Shown: in pieces, positions 1-7,873 of the stretch | Layout of the letters: the number at the start of each line of letters is the position of its first letter | Position numbering within the stretch: position 1 is the first letter of the stretch | DNA from: an uncultured Candidatus Melainabacteria bacterium | GTDB lineage: Bacteria > Cyanobacteriota > Vampirovibrionia > Gastranaerophilales > Gastranaerophilaceae | Direction of reading: 5' to 3' | Length of the DNA stretch: 14,601 nt | NCBI GenBank assembly: GCA_934699705.1 | Contig: CAKUXD010000037.1 | Span: 1 to 14,601, forward strand | Notes under the pieces: model-generated | Database searches by the model: none | What the model was told of the DNA's origin: nothing | Seen by the model: the letters and a program-made list of their open reading frames with translations, nothing else | Program-made: the position numbers and the translations under genes

Positions 1-14
1 GTGGCTTTTTTTTT
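1..14 (+). terminator. Possible 3' edge of a terminator of an upstream plus-strand gene
   Basis: The window opens with GTGGC followed directly by nine T residues (6-14). That is how the 3' arm of a rho-independent terminator on the plus strand would look, with its 5' arm (GCCAC) lying before base 1. The arm cannot be seen, so this is an inference. The bases from 15 to 84 hold no recognisable gene or hairpin. Confidence 0.3.
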
Positions 15-84
15 GCTCGGCAGTGTATGTTCACAAATCTGTAAACCCTATTTTAACAACAGTTCTTTCAAATATAAATTTTTT

Positions 85-1851
85 TTATGACAATTCTCTG
101 ATAAGTTCGTGTGCTTCTTCAAAGTCTGGGAAGATATTAACGGCTTTTTCAAGTTGTTCAAGCGCTTTATCGTTATCACCAATTTCTTTATAACATTTTG
201 CACTATTTAGTAAAAGCATTGTGTTATTTTGGTTTGCTTCCAGTATTTTCAAAAATAATTGGTTTGCTTGAGTGAAGTTTCCAAGATTAAAATAACAAAG
301 CGCCAAGATGTTTTCTATTTCATCGTTTGGAGTAATCTCATAGGCTTTTACAAGATATAATTTCGCATTATCGTAATCTTTGCATAAAAATGCAGTTTTA
401 CCCAGTAAAAATAATATAAAATCGCTTGTAGGTGCTTTTGCAAGAGCTTTAAGCAACATGCTGTATGCGCCTTCATTATCGTTTAATGCCATTTTATTTT
501 TTGCTGAAAAAGTTAAAAAGTTTGCATCTTCTGGTGTGATTGAAAGAGCGTATTTATACATTTCATCAGCTTTTGTGTAATCTCCAGTTGCATGAAGATA
601 ATTTGCATATTCAAAAACGATATCTTTATTATCAGGGTCTAATTGGTATGCTTTTTCAAATTCATCTTTTGCATAGTCAAAAAGTCGTTTGTTTAGATAA
701 ATTACACCTAAATCTTTATGCGTTTTTGCAGAATTTGGATTTAGTGATAAAACTTTTTTGAAGATTTTTTCTGCTTGGTCGAAATCTCCTGTTTTCATAG
801 ACAAAATTGCGTATTCATAATAAATATCAGGTGTAACTGCACCTTGCATAACAATTTTTTCATATAAATTTTTGGCTTTATCAACTTGACCTGTTTTGAT
901 ATATATTGAAGCAAGTTTTTGAATCATCATTATCGCTTTTGGATTTGTTTCAATAATTTTCTCTAAAATATTTGCAGAAGCTCTTAAATCACCTAAGATT
1001 TCATAACAACATGCCAAGTTGTATTGAAAATTGCTTTTGTCAGGATATTTTTCTGAAAGTTCTGTGTAATGCTTGATTGCTTCATCATATTGACCTGATT
1101 TGAACTCTGATAGCGCAAGAGAAACTATATAGTTGTCAAGAGGTTCAACTTCGTATGCTTTTTTAAACATTTCGCATGCTTCTTTAAATTTGTTTTGAAT
1201 TTGAAGAATAGATCCCATGTTATAGAAAGTTATTGAATTTGTTGGGTCATACTCACTAGCTTTTTGATAATTTTCTAAGGCTAGGTCATATTTGCCAAGA
1301 GTGATGTATGCTGTACCTAAATTATTATAAATTTGAGCGTGATCAGGCTTTAATTCAATAGCTTTTTCGTAATAAGAAATGCTTTCTTCAAATTTTTTAA
1401 GCGACATCAGAGATGTACCGATTAGGAAATATAATCTAAAGTCATCAGGCGCAAATATAACTGCTTTTTGCGCTAAATCAACAGCTTTTTGTTCTTCGTG
1501 TTTTTTCATATAAACAACACAAAGATTTTTGTAAGCGTCTAAGTATTCATCTCGCAAGTTAATAACTTCAAGATATGCAGATTCGGCGTGAAGCAGGTCG
1601 TTTAAATTATCATAACAATTAGCAAGATAATACCAGCTTGTAGCGTCATCTGGCGCATATTTAACCACAGTTTCAAAATTTATGCGACTTTGATCATAAA
1701 GTTCAAGGTTAAAGTTGCAAAGCCCAAGAAGTTTAAGAGCTTCAACATTGAACTCATCGTCTTTTAGTAATTCTTCGAGTTTTACTTTTGCTTGTGCAAA
1801 ATCATTTTCTGCAACAATTTGATTAATTTCATCTAAATTTATTTTTTCCAT
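85..1851 (-). CDS. Large cytoplasmic TPR-repeat protein (588 aa)
   Basis: The protein is made almost wholly of tetratricopeptide repeats. From about residue 8 to the end, 34-residue helical-hairpin units follow each other, roughly 16-17 in total. They carry the usual TPR signature: small residues at positions 8 and 20, the 'A..Y..A' pattern and P near position 32 (for example LGTAYITLGKYDLALENY at about 179-196). It has no signal peptide, no membrane segment and no enzymatic domain, so a protein-protein scaffold in the cytoplasm is the safe reading; the partner is unknown. The start at 1851 is forced by an in-frame TAA at 1864-1866. No Shine-Dalgarno sequence precedes it. It is transcribed divergently from gyrA, and no terminator hairpin is visible before the window edge. 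A second, shorter TPR gene lies at 9681-10463. The family call is firm; the function is unknown. Confidence 0.9.
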   Translation of the reverse strand: MEKINLDEINQIVAENDFAQAKVKLEELLKDDEFNVEALKLLGLCNFNLELYDQSRINFETVVKYAPDDATSWYYLANCYDNLNDLLHAESAYLEVINLRDEYLDAYKNLCVVYMKKHEEQKAVDLAQKAVIFAPDDFRLYFLIGTSLMSLKKFEESISYYEKAIELKPDHAQIYNNLGTAYITLGKYDLALENYQKASEYDPTNSITFYNMGSILQIQNKFKEACEMFKKAYEVEPLDNYIVSLALSEFKSGQYDEAIKHYTELSEKYPDKSNFQYNLACCYEILGDLRASANILEKIIETNPKAIMMIQKLASIYIKTGQVDKAKNLYEKIVMQGAVTPDIYYEYAILSMKTGDFDQAEKIFKKVLSLNPNSAKTHKDLGVIYLNKRLFDYAKDEFEKAYQLDPDNKDIVFEYANYLHATGDYTKADEMYKYALSITPEDANFLTFSAKNKMALNDNEGAYSMLLKALAKAPTSDFILFLLGKTAFLCKDYDNAKLYLVKAYEITPNDEIENILALCYFNLGNFTQANQLFLKILEANQNNTMLLLNSAKCYKEIGDNDKALEQLEKAVNIFPDFEEAHELIRELS

Positions 1852-1857
1852 AGTTAA

Positions 1858-1863
1858 ATTATA
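1858..1863 (-). promoter_or_regulatory. -10 box of the 588-aa TPR gene, probably leaderless
   Basis: On the minus strand TATAAT is followed by six bases (TTAACT) and then the ATG at 1851. Transcription would start at or next to the A of the ATG. No good -35 box is seen and the bases before -10 are TAA, not TGN. No ribosome binding site is present. Confidence 0.5.
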
Positions 1864-1894
1864 TTACAAAAAAAATAACATGCGCCTATGTTTA

Positions 1895-1903
1895 TGCTAA
1901 AAT
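1895..1903 (+). promoter_or_regulatory. Extended -10 promoter of gyrA
   Basis: The sequence TGC-TAAAAT forms an extended -10 element. ATAACA at 1875-1880, 17 bases upstream, is a partial -35 match (4 of 6 to TTGACA). Transcription would begin near 1910, leaving a leader of about 20 nt that carries the ribosome binding site. The same ATGCTAAAAT string stands before the glycosidase gene. Confidence 0.55.
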
Positions 1904-1916
1904 ATAGTCATGGGAT

Positions 1917-1922
1917 AAGGAG
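1917..1922 (+). promoter_or_regulatory. Ribosome binding site of gyrA, fixes the GTG start
   Basis: AAGGAG lies eight bases before the GTG at 1931. This supports GTG as the start rather than the in-frame ATG at 1946 (residue 6). Confidence 0.75.
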
Positions 1923-1930
1923 ATATCACT

Positions 1931-4480
1931 GTGAGTCAACAAAATATGTTTTCAGAAGGGAATATAGTTCCTGTAAATATTAGAGAAGAAATGAAACGCT
2001 CATATATTGATTATGCGATGAGTGTTATTGTAGGACGTGCGTTGCCTGACGTTCGTGATGGTTTAAAACCTGTTCACAGACGTATTTTATTCGCTATGAA
2101 TGAATTAGGCATGACACCTGATAAACCGTTTAGAAAATGTGCCAGAATCGTTGGTGAAGTTCTTGGTAAATATCACCCGCATGGTGATTCATCTGTATAT
2201 GAAGCCTTGGTTCGTATGGCACAAGATTTTTCTACAAGATATTTAACAGTAGATGGTCATGGTAACTTCGGTTCTGTTGATGGTGATTCGGCAGCTGCAA
2301 TGCGTTATACAGAGGCTAGAATGCATAAAATTACACAATCTATGCTTGCTGATATTGATTGTGAAACTGTTGATTTTGGACCAAACTTTGATGGTTCATT
2401 ACAAGAACCAGAAGTATTGCCAGTAAGATTACCTATGTTGTTATTGAATGGTACTTCAGGTATCGCAGTTGGTATGGCTACAAATGTTCCACCTCACAAT
2501 TTATGTGAAGTTGTTGACGGTTTGATTGCTTTAATTGATAATCCTGAAATTACTATTCCTGAATTAATGCAACATATCAAAGGACCTGATTTTCCTACAT
2601 CTGCAACAATTGTAGGTTTAAATGAAATTAAACAAGCCTATGAAACAGGTCGTGGTTCTATTAAAATGCAGGCTGTTTCTACTTTTGAAGAAATTTCAGG
2701 CGGTGCTGGCAGACAAACTAGAACTGCAATCGTGATTACTGAAATTCCATATCAAGTTAATAAATCAGATTTGATTTTAAAAATCGCTGATTTAGTAAAA
2801 GAACAACGTGTAACAGGTATTTCAGATATTAGAGATGAGTCTGACAGAGAAGGTATGCGTATCGTTATTGAGTTGAAACGTGATGCTAAACCAGAAGTTG
2901 TTAAAAATAATTTGTTTAAATATACTCAATTAGCAACTACATTTGGGGTAAACATGCTTGCTCTTTGTGATAAACAACCTAGATTATTGAATTTGCATCA
3001 AGTTTTATCTGAATTTGTTGCTCACAGGGTTGAAATTGTTACAAGACGTACAATTTACTTCTTGAAAAAAGCAAAAGTTCGAGCTCATATTTTAGCTGGT
3101 TTAATTATCGCTCTTGGTTCATTAGATGAAGTTATTGAATTGATTAAATCTTCTAAAACAACAGAAGATGCAAGAACTGGTTTGATGAGCAAATTTGGTT
3201 TAGATATTGATCAAGCTAACGCAATTCTTGAAATGCAATTAAGACGTTTGACTGGTTTAGAACAAGACAAAATTAAAGCTGAATATGACGAATTGATTAA
3301 GAAAATTGCAGAATATGAAGCTATTCTTGCTGATAGACAAAAAGTTCTTGCAATTATTAAGCAAGAGTTGTTGGAAGATAAAGAAAAATATGGAGATGAT
3401 AGAAAAACTCAAATTATCGCTGAACAAGGTGAAATGAGTATTGAAGATTTAACTCCGAATACTCCAATGGCAGTATTTATTACACATCAAGGATATATCA
3501 AGAGAATTTCTTTAGATACTTTTGAACGCCAAAACCGCGCAACAAGAGGTAAATCTGGTATTAAAACAAAAGAAGACGATGATATTCAACATTTCTTTAC
3601 AGCAATGATGCATGATAAAGTATTGTTCTTCTCATCAAAAGGTACGGTTTATAGTTTGAATGTTTATGACTTCCCAGAAGGTCAAAGACAGGCAAAAGGT
3701 TTACCTATTGTAAATGTTCTTCCAATCTCTCAAGATGAAAAAATTACAGCAGTTGTTCCTGTAAGTAATTTCTCTCATGAATTGAACTTGATTATGTTGA
3801 CAAAATCAGGTTACATCAAGAGAATTGAATTAGATAATTTCGCAAATATTCGCAGAAATGGTATTATTGCTATTAGTTTAGAAGAAAATGATGAATTAAA
3901 TTGGGTTAAATTAGCAAATCCAAAAGATGAAATTATTATTGGTACTAAATGCGGTATGGCAATCAGATTTTCAATAGAAGATTTAAGACCTTTAGGCAGA
4001 AGTGCAAGAGGTGTTACTTCTATGAAATTAAGAACAGGCGATGAAATTATTGGTTGCGATATTGTTCCTCAAAATTATGACGCAGATTTATTGGTTGTAA
4101 CGTCAGACGGATTTGGTAAACGTACTAAATTATCTGAGTTTAGAGGACAAAATAGAGGTGGTATTGGTTTAATTGCTACTAAATTCAAAACGAATGAATC
4201 AAGATTAGTTGCTTTAACTATTGTTTCAGAATCTGATGATATTATGCTTGTTACTGCGAGTGGTATTGTTTCTCGTATTAAAGCTGGTGATATCTCGCAA
4301 CAGGGCAGACCTGCAACTGGTGTAAGAGCTCAAAACCTCGTTGATAATGACACAGTTGTTTCTGTTAATAAAATTATTTCTCCTGATGAAGAAGATGCAA
4401 TTTTAGAGAAAGCACTTCCGCAAGATGCAAAAAATGAAGCTGAAACAACACCTGATGTTGAACAAACAAAATTAATATAG
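1931..4480 (+). CDS. gyrA: DNA gyrase subunit A (type IIA topoisomerase)
   Basis: GyrA cuts and rejoins both DNA strands and, with GyrB, introduces negative supercoils using ATP. The 849-residue length is normal. The N-terminal breakage-reunion domain carries SYIDYAMSVIVGRALPDVRD (24-43). The quinolone-resistance region at 81-91 (YHPHGDSSVYE) places S87 at the E. coli S83 position and E91 at D87. The catalytic tyrosine is Y126 in AAAMRYTEAR. A coiled-coil stretch follows at about 365-490, then the C-terminal beta-pinwheel from about 510. The canonical GyrA box (QRRGGRG type) is degenerate here: QNRATRG at 534-540. A second box-like QNRGGIG sits at 740-746 in a later blade. The last 30 residues are acidic. 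The GTG start is set by AAGGAG at 1917. The gene has its own promoter and terminator; gyrB is not in the window. ParC is the alternative, but full length and pinwheel alignment favour GyrA. Confidence 0.95.
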   Translation: MSQQNMFSEGNIVPVNIREEMKRSYIDYAMSVIVGRALPDVRDGLKPVHRRILFAMNELGMTPDKPFRKCARIVGEVLGKYHPHGDSSVYEALVRMAQDFSTRYLTVDGHGNFGSVDGDSAAAMRYTEARMHKITQSMLADIDCETVDFGPNFDGSLQEPEVLPVRLPMLLLNGTSGIAVGMATNVPPHNLCEVVDGLIALIDNPEITIPELMQHIKGPDFPTSATIVGLNEIKQAYETGRGSIKMQAVSTFEEISGGAGRQTRTAIVITEIPYQVNKSDLILKIADLVKEQRVTGISDIRDESDREGMRIVIELKRDAKPEVVKNNLFKYTQLATTFGVNMLALCDKQPRLLNLHQVLSEFVAHRVEIVTRRTIYFLKKAKVRAHILAGLIIALGSLDEVIELIKSSKTTEDARTGLMSKFGLDIDQANAILEMQLRRLTGLEQDKIKAEYDELIKKIAEYEAILADRQKVLAIIKQELLEDKEKYGDDRKTQIIAEQGEMSIEDLTPNTPMAVFITHQGYIKRISLDTFERQNRATRGKSGIKTKEDDDIQHFFTAMMHDKVLFFSSKGTVYSLNVYDFPEGQRQAKGLPIVNVLPISQDEKITAVVPVSNFSHELNLIMLTKSGYIKRIELDNFANIRRNGIIAISLEENDELNWVKLANPKDEIIIGTKCGMAIRFSIEDLRPLGRSARGVTSMKLRTGDEIIGCDIVPQNYDADLLVVTSDGFGKRTKLSEFRGQNRGGIGLIATKFKTNESRLVALTIVSESDDIMLVTASGIVSRIKAGDISQQGRPATGVRAQNLVDNDTVVSVNKIISPDEEDAILEKALPQDAKNEAETTPDVEQTKLI

Positions 4481-4482
4481 TT

Positions 4483-4515
4483 TACTAAATGGCACATTTT
4501 GTGCCATTTTTAGTA
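4483..4515 (+). terminator. Rho-independent terminator after gyrA
   Basis: TGGCACA (4490-4496) pairs with TGTGCCA (4500-4506) around a TTT loop. Outer A-T pairing of ACTAAA with TTTAGT extends the stem with a small T bulge. The 3' arm runs into TTTTT. It starts three bases after the gyrA stop codon. Confidence 0.8.
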
Positions 4516-4551
4516 TCTATCTTATTAGGTAGTGGTATTTTTTTATAACTT

Positions 4552-4560
4552 TGTTATAAT
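4552..4560 (+). promoter_or_regulatory. Extended -10 promoter of the MshEN / AI-2E / radical SAM operon
   Basis: TGT-TATAAT is a perfect extended -10 element. It ends six bases (TTATTT) before the ATG at 4567, so the transcript should start at or beside the start codon. No -35 hexamer is evident and no Shine-Dalgarno sequence exists between the promoter and the ATG. Confidence 0.65.
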
Positions 4561-4566
4561 TTATTT

Positions 4567-4806
4567 ATGAAAGATTTATATAACATAAACGATTGGACAG
4601 ATGTAACTGAATACCAGAAGTTAGGCGAAATTTTATTGGCGTCAGGAAAGATAAATCTTATTCAATTAGGTATGGCACTTGATATTCAAAAATTTCAAAG
4701 TAATCCTTTAGGGCAAATTCTTATGGACATGAAGGTTATAGACCAAAAAACATTAGATGCTGCGTTAGAATTGCAACAAGAAATTGAAGAATTAATTAAT
4801 AGATAA
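4567..4806 (+). CDS. Small standalone MshEN / T2SSE-N-type domain protein (79 aa)
   Basis: This small protein is essentially one domain of the kind found at the N terminus of type II secretion and MSHA pilus ATPases (GspE_N/MshEN), with no ATPase attached. The published MshEN c-di-GMP-binding pattern is two 24-residue motifs joined by five residues. The layout here is exactly that: motif 1 at 18-41 (KLG..L....I....L...L..Q), spacer KFQSN at 42-46, motif 2 at 47-70 (PLG..L....I....L...L..Q). All leucines, both glycines and both terminal glutamines (Q41, Q70) are present. The arginine that opens each motif in the consensus is K18 and P47 here, so nucleotide binding may be weak or lost. An in-frame TAA at 4546 forces the ATG start, which has no ribosome binding site. 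The next gene starts 10 nt after its stop. The fold call is good; ligand binding is an inference. Confidence 0.8.
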   Translation: MKDLYNINDWTDVTEYQKLGEILLASGKINLIQLGMALDIQKFQSNPLGQILMDMKVIDQKTLDAALELQQEIEELINR

Positions 4807-4816
4807 TTTGGTGAAT

Positions 4817-5845
4817 ATGATATTTAAAGAGATTTTAACAACAAAAAATTTGGTTTTTTTAATACTTTTAATAATTTTATTAAAATTTGTTCCGCAAGTT
4901 AGTGATATTGCAATGTTATTCTTTGCTTGCTTTGTTCTTGCGTGTTCAATGTTACCTTTGGTAAATTTTTTAGAGTGTAAAACAAAAAACAGATCATTAT
5001 CTGCGGGGATTATTGTTTCTGGTGCTGTGGTTTTAACATTTGCGTTTGTTTTGCCGGTTTTGTCTATTACAATCCAGCAGATTACTATGTTTGCCCAATC
5101 AATTCCTAATAAATTGGTTGAATTTCAGCATTTTTTACAAAATTTCAATATTAATGGATATAAACTTACTGACTTTGTTAATTTAACTGATATATTAGAA
5201 AAAAATACTGATATTGCTCAAAATATTTTAAGTCAATCCTTGAACATAACAATTGGTTTTGTTCAGTTGATAATAGTATTTATTGCGGTTATTACAATTT
5301 TGTTTTATTTATTAAAGGATACGACTTACATAAGAGAAAAGTTTTTAGAATTTTTCCCTGAAAAAATGAAGAAAAAAGCAAATGATATTTCAATCAAAAT
5401 TGCAGAAAAAGTCGGTGGATATGTCATTGCTACAATAATTTCAGGTTTTGCAATTTGGTTTTTAATTTCGTTATTCTTGTTAATAATGAAAGTTGATTAT
5501 GCCTTTTCTTTAGGCTTAATTGCAGGGGTTTTGGACATTATCCCTGTTTTAGGGCCAACAATAGCATTAACCTTGATTATTTTAAGTGCGACTAAAAAAG
5601 GAATTTGGATTGTTGCAATGGCAATTATTTTATTCTTAGGGGTACAACAAATTTCAAATAACATCGTGCGCCCTGTTGTTTTTGGTAAATTTATGGATAT
5701 GCACCCTTTGGTTGTAATTTTTTCTTTGTTAGTTGGTGGAAAATTTGGCGGTTTATTAGGTTTAATTTTTGCTCCTGCTATTGCTGCTATTATTTCTGTT
5801 CTGATTGATGAATTATACTTAAAAACAATAAATAAAGTGAAATAA
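4817..5845 (+). CDS. AI-2E family (PerM/UPF0118) transporter
   Basis: This is a polytopic inner-membrane protein of the AI-2E exporter/PerM family. Known members export autoinducer-2 or exchange Na+ and H+; the substrate here cannot be read. Hydrophobic segments (numbered from the TTG at 4808) lie at about 14-28, 33-50, 65-90, 146-170, 205-228, 232-258, 266-282 and 299-335, with the family's soluble stretch at about 91-145. The diagnostic motif DIIPVLGP is at 243-250, and the NNIVRPVVFGK stretch at 284-294 also fits. The start is uncertain: TTG 4808, GTG 4811 and ATG 4817 are in frame and none has a good Shine-Dalgarno sequence. I chose the ATG. The upstream stop at 4804-4806 is close enough for translational coupling. 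It overlaps the next gene by one base (TAATG at 5843-5847), so all three genes share one transcript. Confidence 0.85.
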   Translation: MIFKEILTTKNLVFLILLIILLKFVPQVSDIAMLFFACFVLACSMLPLVNFLECKTKNRSLSAGIIVSGAVVLTFAFVLPVLSITIQQITMFAQSIPNKLVEFQHFLQNFNINGYKLTDFVNLTDILEKNTDIAQNILSQSLNITIGFVQLIIVFIAVITILFYLLKDTTYIREKFLEFFPEKMKKKANDISIKIAEKVGGYVIATIISGFAIWFLISLFLLIMKVDYAFSLGLIAGVLDIIPVLGPTIALTLIILSATKKGIWIVAMAIILFLGVQQISNNIVRPVVFGKFMDMHPLVVIFSLLVGGKFGGLLGLIFAPAIAAIISVLIDELYLKTINKVK

Positions 5846-7392
5846 TGGAAAAGGTTTTATACGAAAAAAAATATAACAAAATAAATTCAAATTACAATAT
5901 TTGGTGTGCTTTTCCAGGGTGTTATTCTTTTGCAATGTCCTCTTTAGGCTATTTGTGGCTATATAAATTAATGGACGAAGATGAGTTGATTAATGTTGAA
6001 AGAGTTTATTCTGACTCAAAAAACACAGTTATAAAACCAAAAGATGTTGATGCAATTTGTTTTTCTGTGTCTTTTGATTTGGATTTTATTTATATTTTTC
6101 AAATGTTAGAAAAGTATAATATTCCATTATTGTCAAAAGACAGAAATGCAGAAATCCCTTTTATTTTTGGGGGTGGACCTACTATTACTGCAAATCCAAT
6201 CCCTTACAAGGATTTCTTTGATTTTCTTATTTTAGGCGATGGTGAAGAAGTAAATTTAAAGGTAACTAGTGTTTTATCTGAAATGAAGGGACAAGAAAAA
6301 TCAAAAATTTTAAAAATTCTTTCCGAAATAGAAGGGGTTTATGTTCCGACAGTTGAGCAAAAACAAGTTGTGAAAGCTACGGCAAAAATTAATGACTGTG
6401 TTTACTTGCCAATTTTATCAGATGAAGCCTTTTTTTCAAATATGTTTATAATTGAAATATCACGAGGTTGTGCAAATTGCTGTGGTTTCTGTTTAGCTTC
6501 ATATCTAAATTTACCAGTTAGATTTGCACCTATTGAAAATATTTTAAAAACTATTGATTTAGGTTTAGAACATTCAAATAAAATTGCTTTATTAGGGGCT
6601 CAGGTATCAATTCACCCGAAATTTAAGCAAATTTGTCAATACATTTATGATAAAATTCAAAGCAGACCTGAGATTGAAATGAGTATTTCTTCATTGAGAG
6701 TTGATGCAGTAGATGAAAGTATTATTAAAACTTTAGTTGCAGGTCATCAAAAGCACGTTACGATTGCAATTGAAGCAGGTAGTGAAAGACTTAGAAAAGT
6801 TATAAATAAAAATATTACCGAGGAACAAATTTTAAAAACCGTTAAAACTATTAGAGAAAATGGTTTAAAGGGTGTAAAAATTTATGCGATGCTGGGTATT
6901 CCGACAGAAACGCAAGTTGATTTAGATGAAATGATTAAACTTGCAAAAAAAATTAAGTCTGAGAATAAAGGATTTGATGTATCATTTGCGTTTTCTTCTT
7001 TTATTCCAAAACCAAATACGCCTTTACAATGGTGCGGTCGTTTCGCTACTAAGGAATTGGAAAAACGTCAGAATTTCTTAAAAAAAGAGTTTCATAAAAT
7101 TGGTATTAAAGCCTCTTTTTCAAGTGTTAAGTGGGATTATTGGCAAACAGTTTTATCTCGTGGTGATTGCAATTTTACTGAATTTTTGTTAGAAGTTTAT
7201 AAAAATGGTTCTAAGTTAGGTGCGTTCAAAAAAGCGTCAAAGGGTAAGTTTAATCCTGACGACTACGCGCTAAGAACGTATGATTTAAACGAGGATTTAC
7301 CCTGGGATTTTATAAATATTCGTCCAGGGAAGGAAGTTTTAAAAGAGCGTTATTCTAAATTGCTTATATCTGAGGAGTTGTTGCTCGTTTAA
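5845..7392 (+). CDS. B12-binding-domain-like radical SAM protein, TIGR03960-related
   Basis: A radical SAM enzyme whose reaction is unknown. The CX3CX2C cluster that binds the 4Fe-4S/SAM centre is C209, C213 and C216 in SRGCANCCGFC, with an extra C212 inside it. The N-terminal 150 residues resemble a degenerate B12-binding domain (FGGGP at 108-112, then ILGDGEE at 129-135) but show no DxHxxG cobalamin ligand motif. The SAM barrel continues through IAIEAGSERLRK (307-318) and KIYAMLGIPTET (345-356). FIPKPNTPLQW (387-397) and VLSRGD (436-441) match the TIGR03960 group of uncharacterised fused radical SAM proteins. In many genomes that group is followed by or fused to DUF2344; no such part is present in these 515 residues. 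The start overlaps the stop of the transporter gene. Its last 29 bases overlap the convergent YcxB-like gene. Confidence 0.85.
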   Translation: MEKVLYEKKYNKINSNYNIWCAFPGCYSFAMSSLGYLWLYKLMDEDELINVERVYSDSKNTVIKPKDVDAICFSVSFDLDFIYIFQMLEKYNIPLLSKDRNAEIPFIFGGGPTITANPIPYKDFFDFLILGDGEEVNLKVTSVLSEMKGQEKSKILKILSEIEGVYVPTVEQKQVVKATAKINDCVYLPILSDEAFFSNMFIIEISRGCANCCGFCLASYLNLPVRFAPIENILKTIDLGLEHSNKIALLGAQVSIHPKFKQICQYIYDKIQSRPEIEMSISSLRVDAVDESIIKTLVAGHQKHVTIAIEAGSERLRKVINKNITEEQILKTVKTIRENGLKGVKIYAMLGIPTETQVDLDEMIKLAKKIKSENKGFDVSFAFSSFIPKPNTPLQWCGRFATKELEKRQNFLKKEFHKIGIKASFSSVKWDYWQTVLSRGDCNFTEFLLEVYKNGSKLGAFKKASKGKFNPDDYALRTYDLNEDLPWDFINIRPGKEVLKERYSKLLISEELLLV

Positions 7393-7864
7393 ATCTTTCC
7401 ATTAAAGCCGCTGCAAAATCAATCGCTTTTTCTCTGTTTTTAAAAGCTCTTTTAGGTATCATTAAAGCGCTACCTTTTGATATGTATAAAAAGATTAATT
7501 CTTCCGTAACTTTTACATCGTGAATTTCTTTGTATGGAATTAAGTTGTCCCCAAGGTTGCTGATAAAGTTAATACCATCGTCTTTTAGAGTGCAAACAAC
7601 GTTGGTTATAATTTTTAATGCGTTGCTTGCAGTTATGAAGGACAAAAATAATATTATTGGAAATGCAATTATTGAAAATCCAATGAACAACACGCATAAG
7701 GGGTAGTTTTTTAGTAATAAAAAAACTATACCAATTGCGAAGGCTGTTAAATTCATTATTAAGAATAAAGAACATCTGATTTTTTCAAAAGAAAAAGAAT
7801 CAAGTACGAAATTAATAATGTCTTGTTTTGTGTATTGATACGAAACTGTCAATTCGTTTGCCAT
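7364..7864 (-). CDS. YcxB-like two-helix membrane protein (166 aa)
   Basis: A small membrane protein with two adjacent transmembrane helices at about 32-52 and 55-78. A cytoplasmic C-terminal domain follows and ends in the YcxB-like signature (LIPYKEIHDV at 108-117, LMIPKRAF at 134-141). The biochemical role of YcxB-like proteins is not known. It is the third gene of a minus-strand operon after two secreted TolC-like proteins; the gap to the gene before it is 9 nt. Its ribosome binding site (AGAGG, five bases before the ATG) overlaps the preceding stop codon, which suggests coupled translation. Its 3' end runs 29 bases into the opposing radical SAM gene, so the two transcripts are complementary there. 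The family call rests on the C-terminal motif and topology. Confidence 0.75.
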   Translation of the reverse strand: MANELTVSYQYTKQDIINFVLDSFSFEKIRCSLFLIMNLTAFAIGIVFLLLKNYPLCVLFIGFSIIAFPIILFLSFITASNALKIITNVVCTLKDDGINFISNLGDNLIPYKEIHDVKVTEELIFLYISKGSALMIPKRAFKNREKAIDFAAALMERFKRATTPQI

Positions 7865-7873
7865 TGTTACCTC

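Noticed and set aside
1..90. Open plus-strand frame from base 1 to the TGA at 88-90
   Set aside because: Only 29 codons, dominated by T-tract phenylalanines and without a recognisable motif. A terminator tail explains the first 14 bases better.
380..761. Two overlapping short plus-strand frames inside the large TPR gene
   Set aside because: They lie opposite a well-supported coding frame, have no ribosome binding site and give no recognisable protein.
85..1851. Tandem DNA repeats in the TPR gene
   Set aside because: The repeats are at protein level; the nucleotide units have diverged, so there is no recent DNA tandem array.
4488..4566. Small RNA or riboswitch between gyrA and the MshEN-like gene
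   Set aside because: The only structure is the gyrA terminator, and the promoter leaves no leader for a riboswitch.
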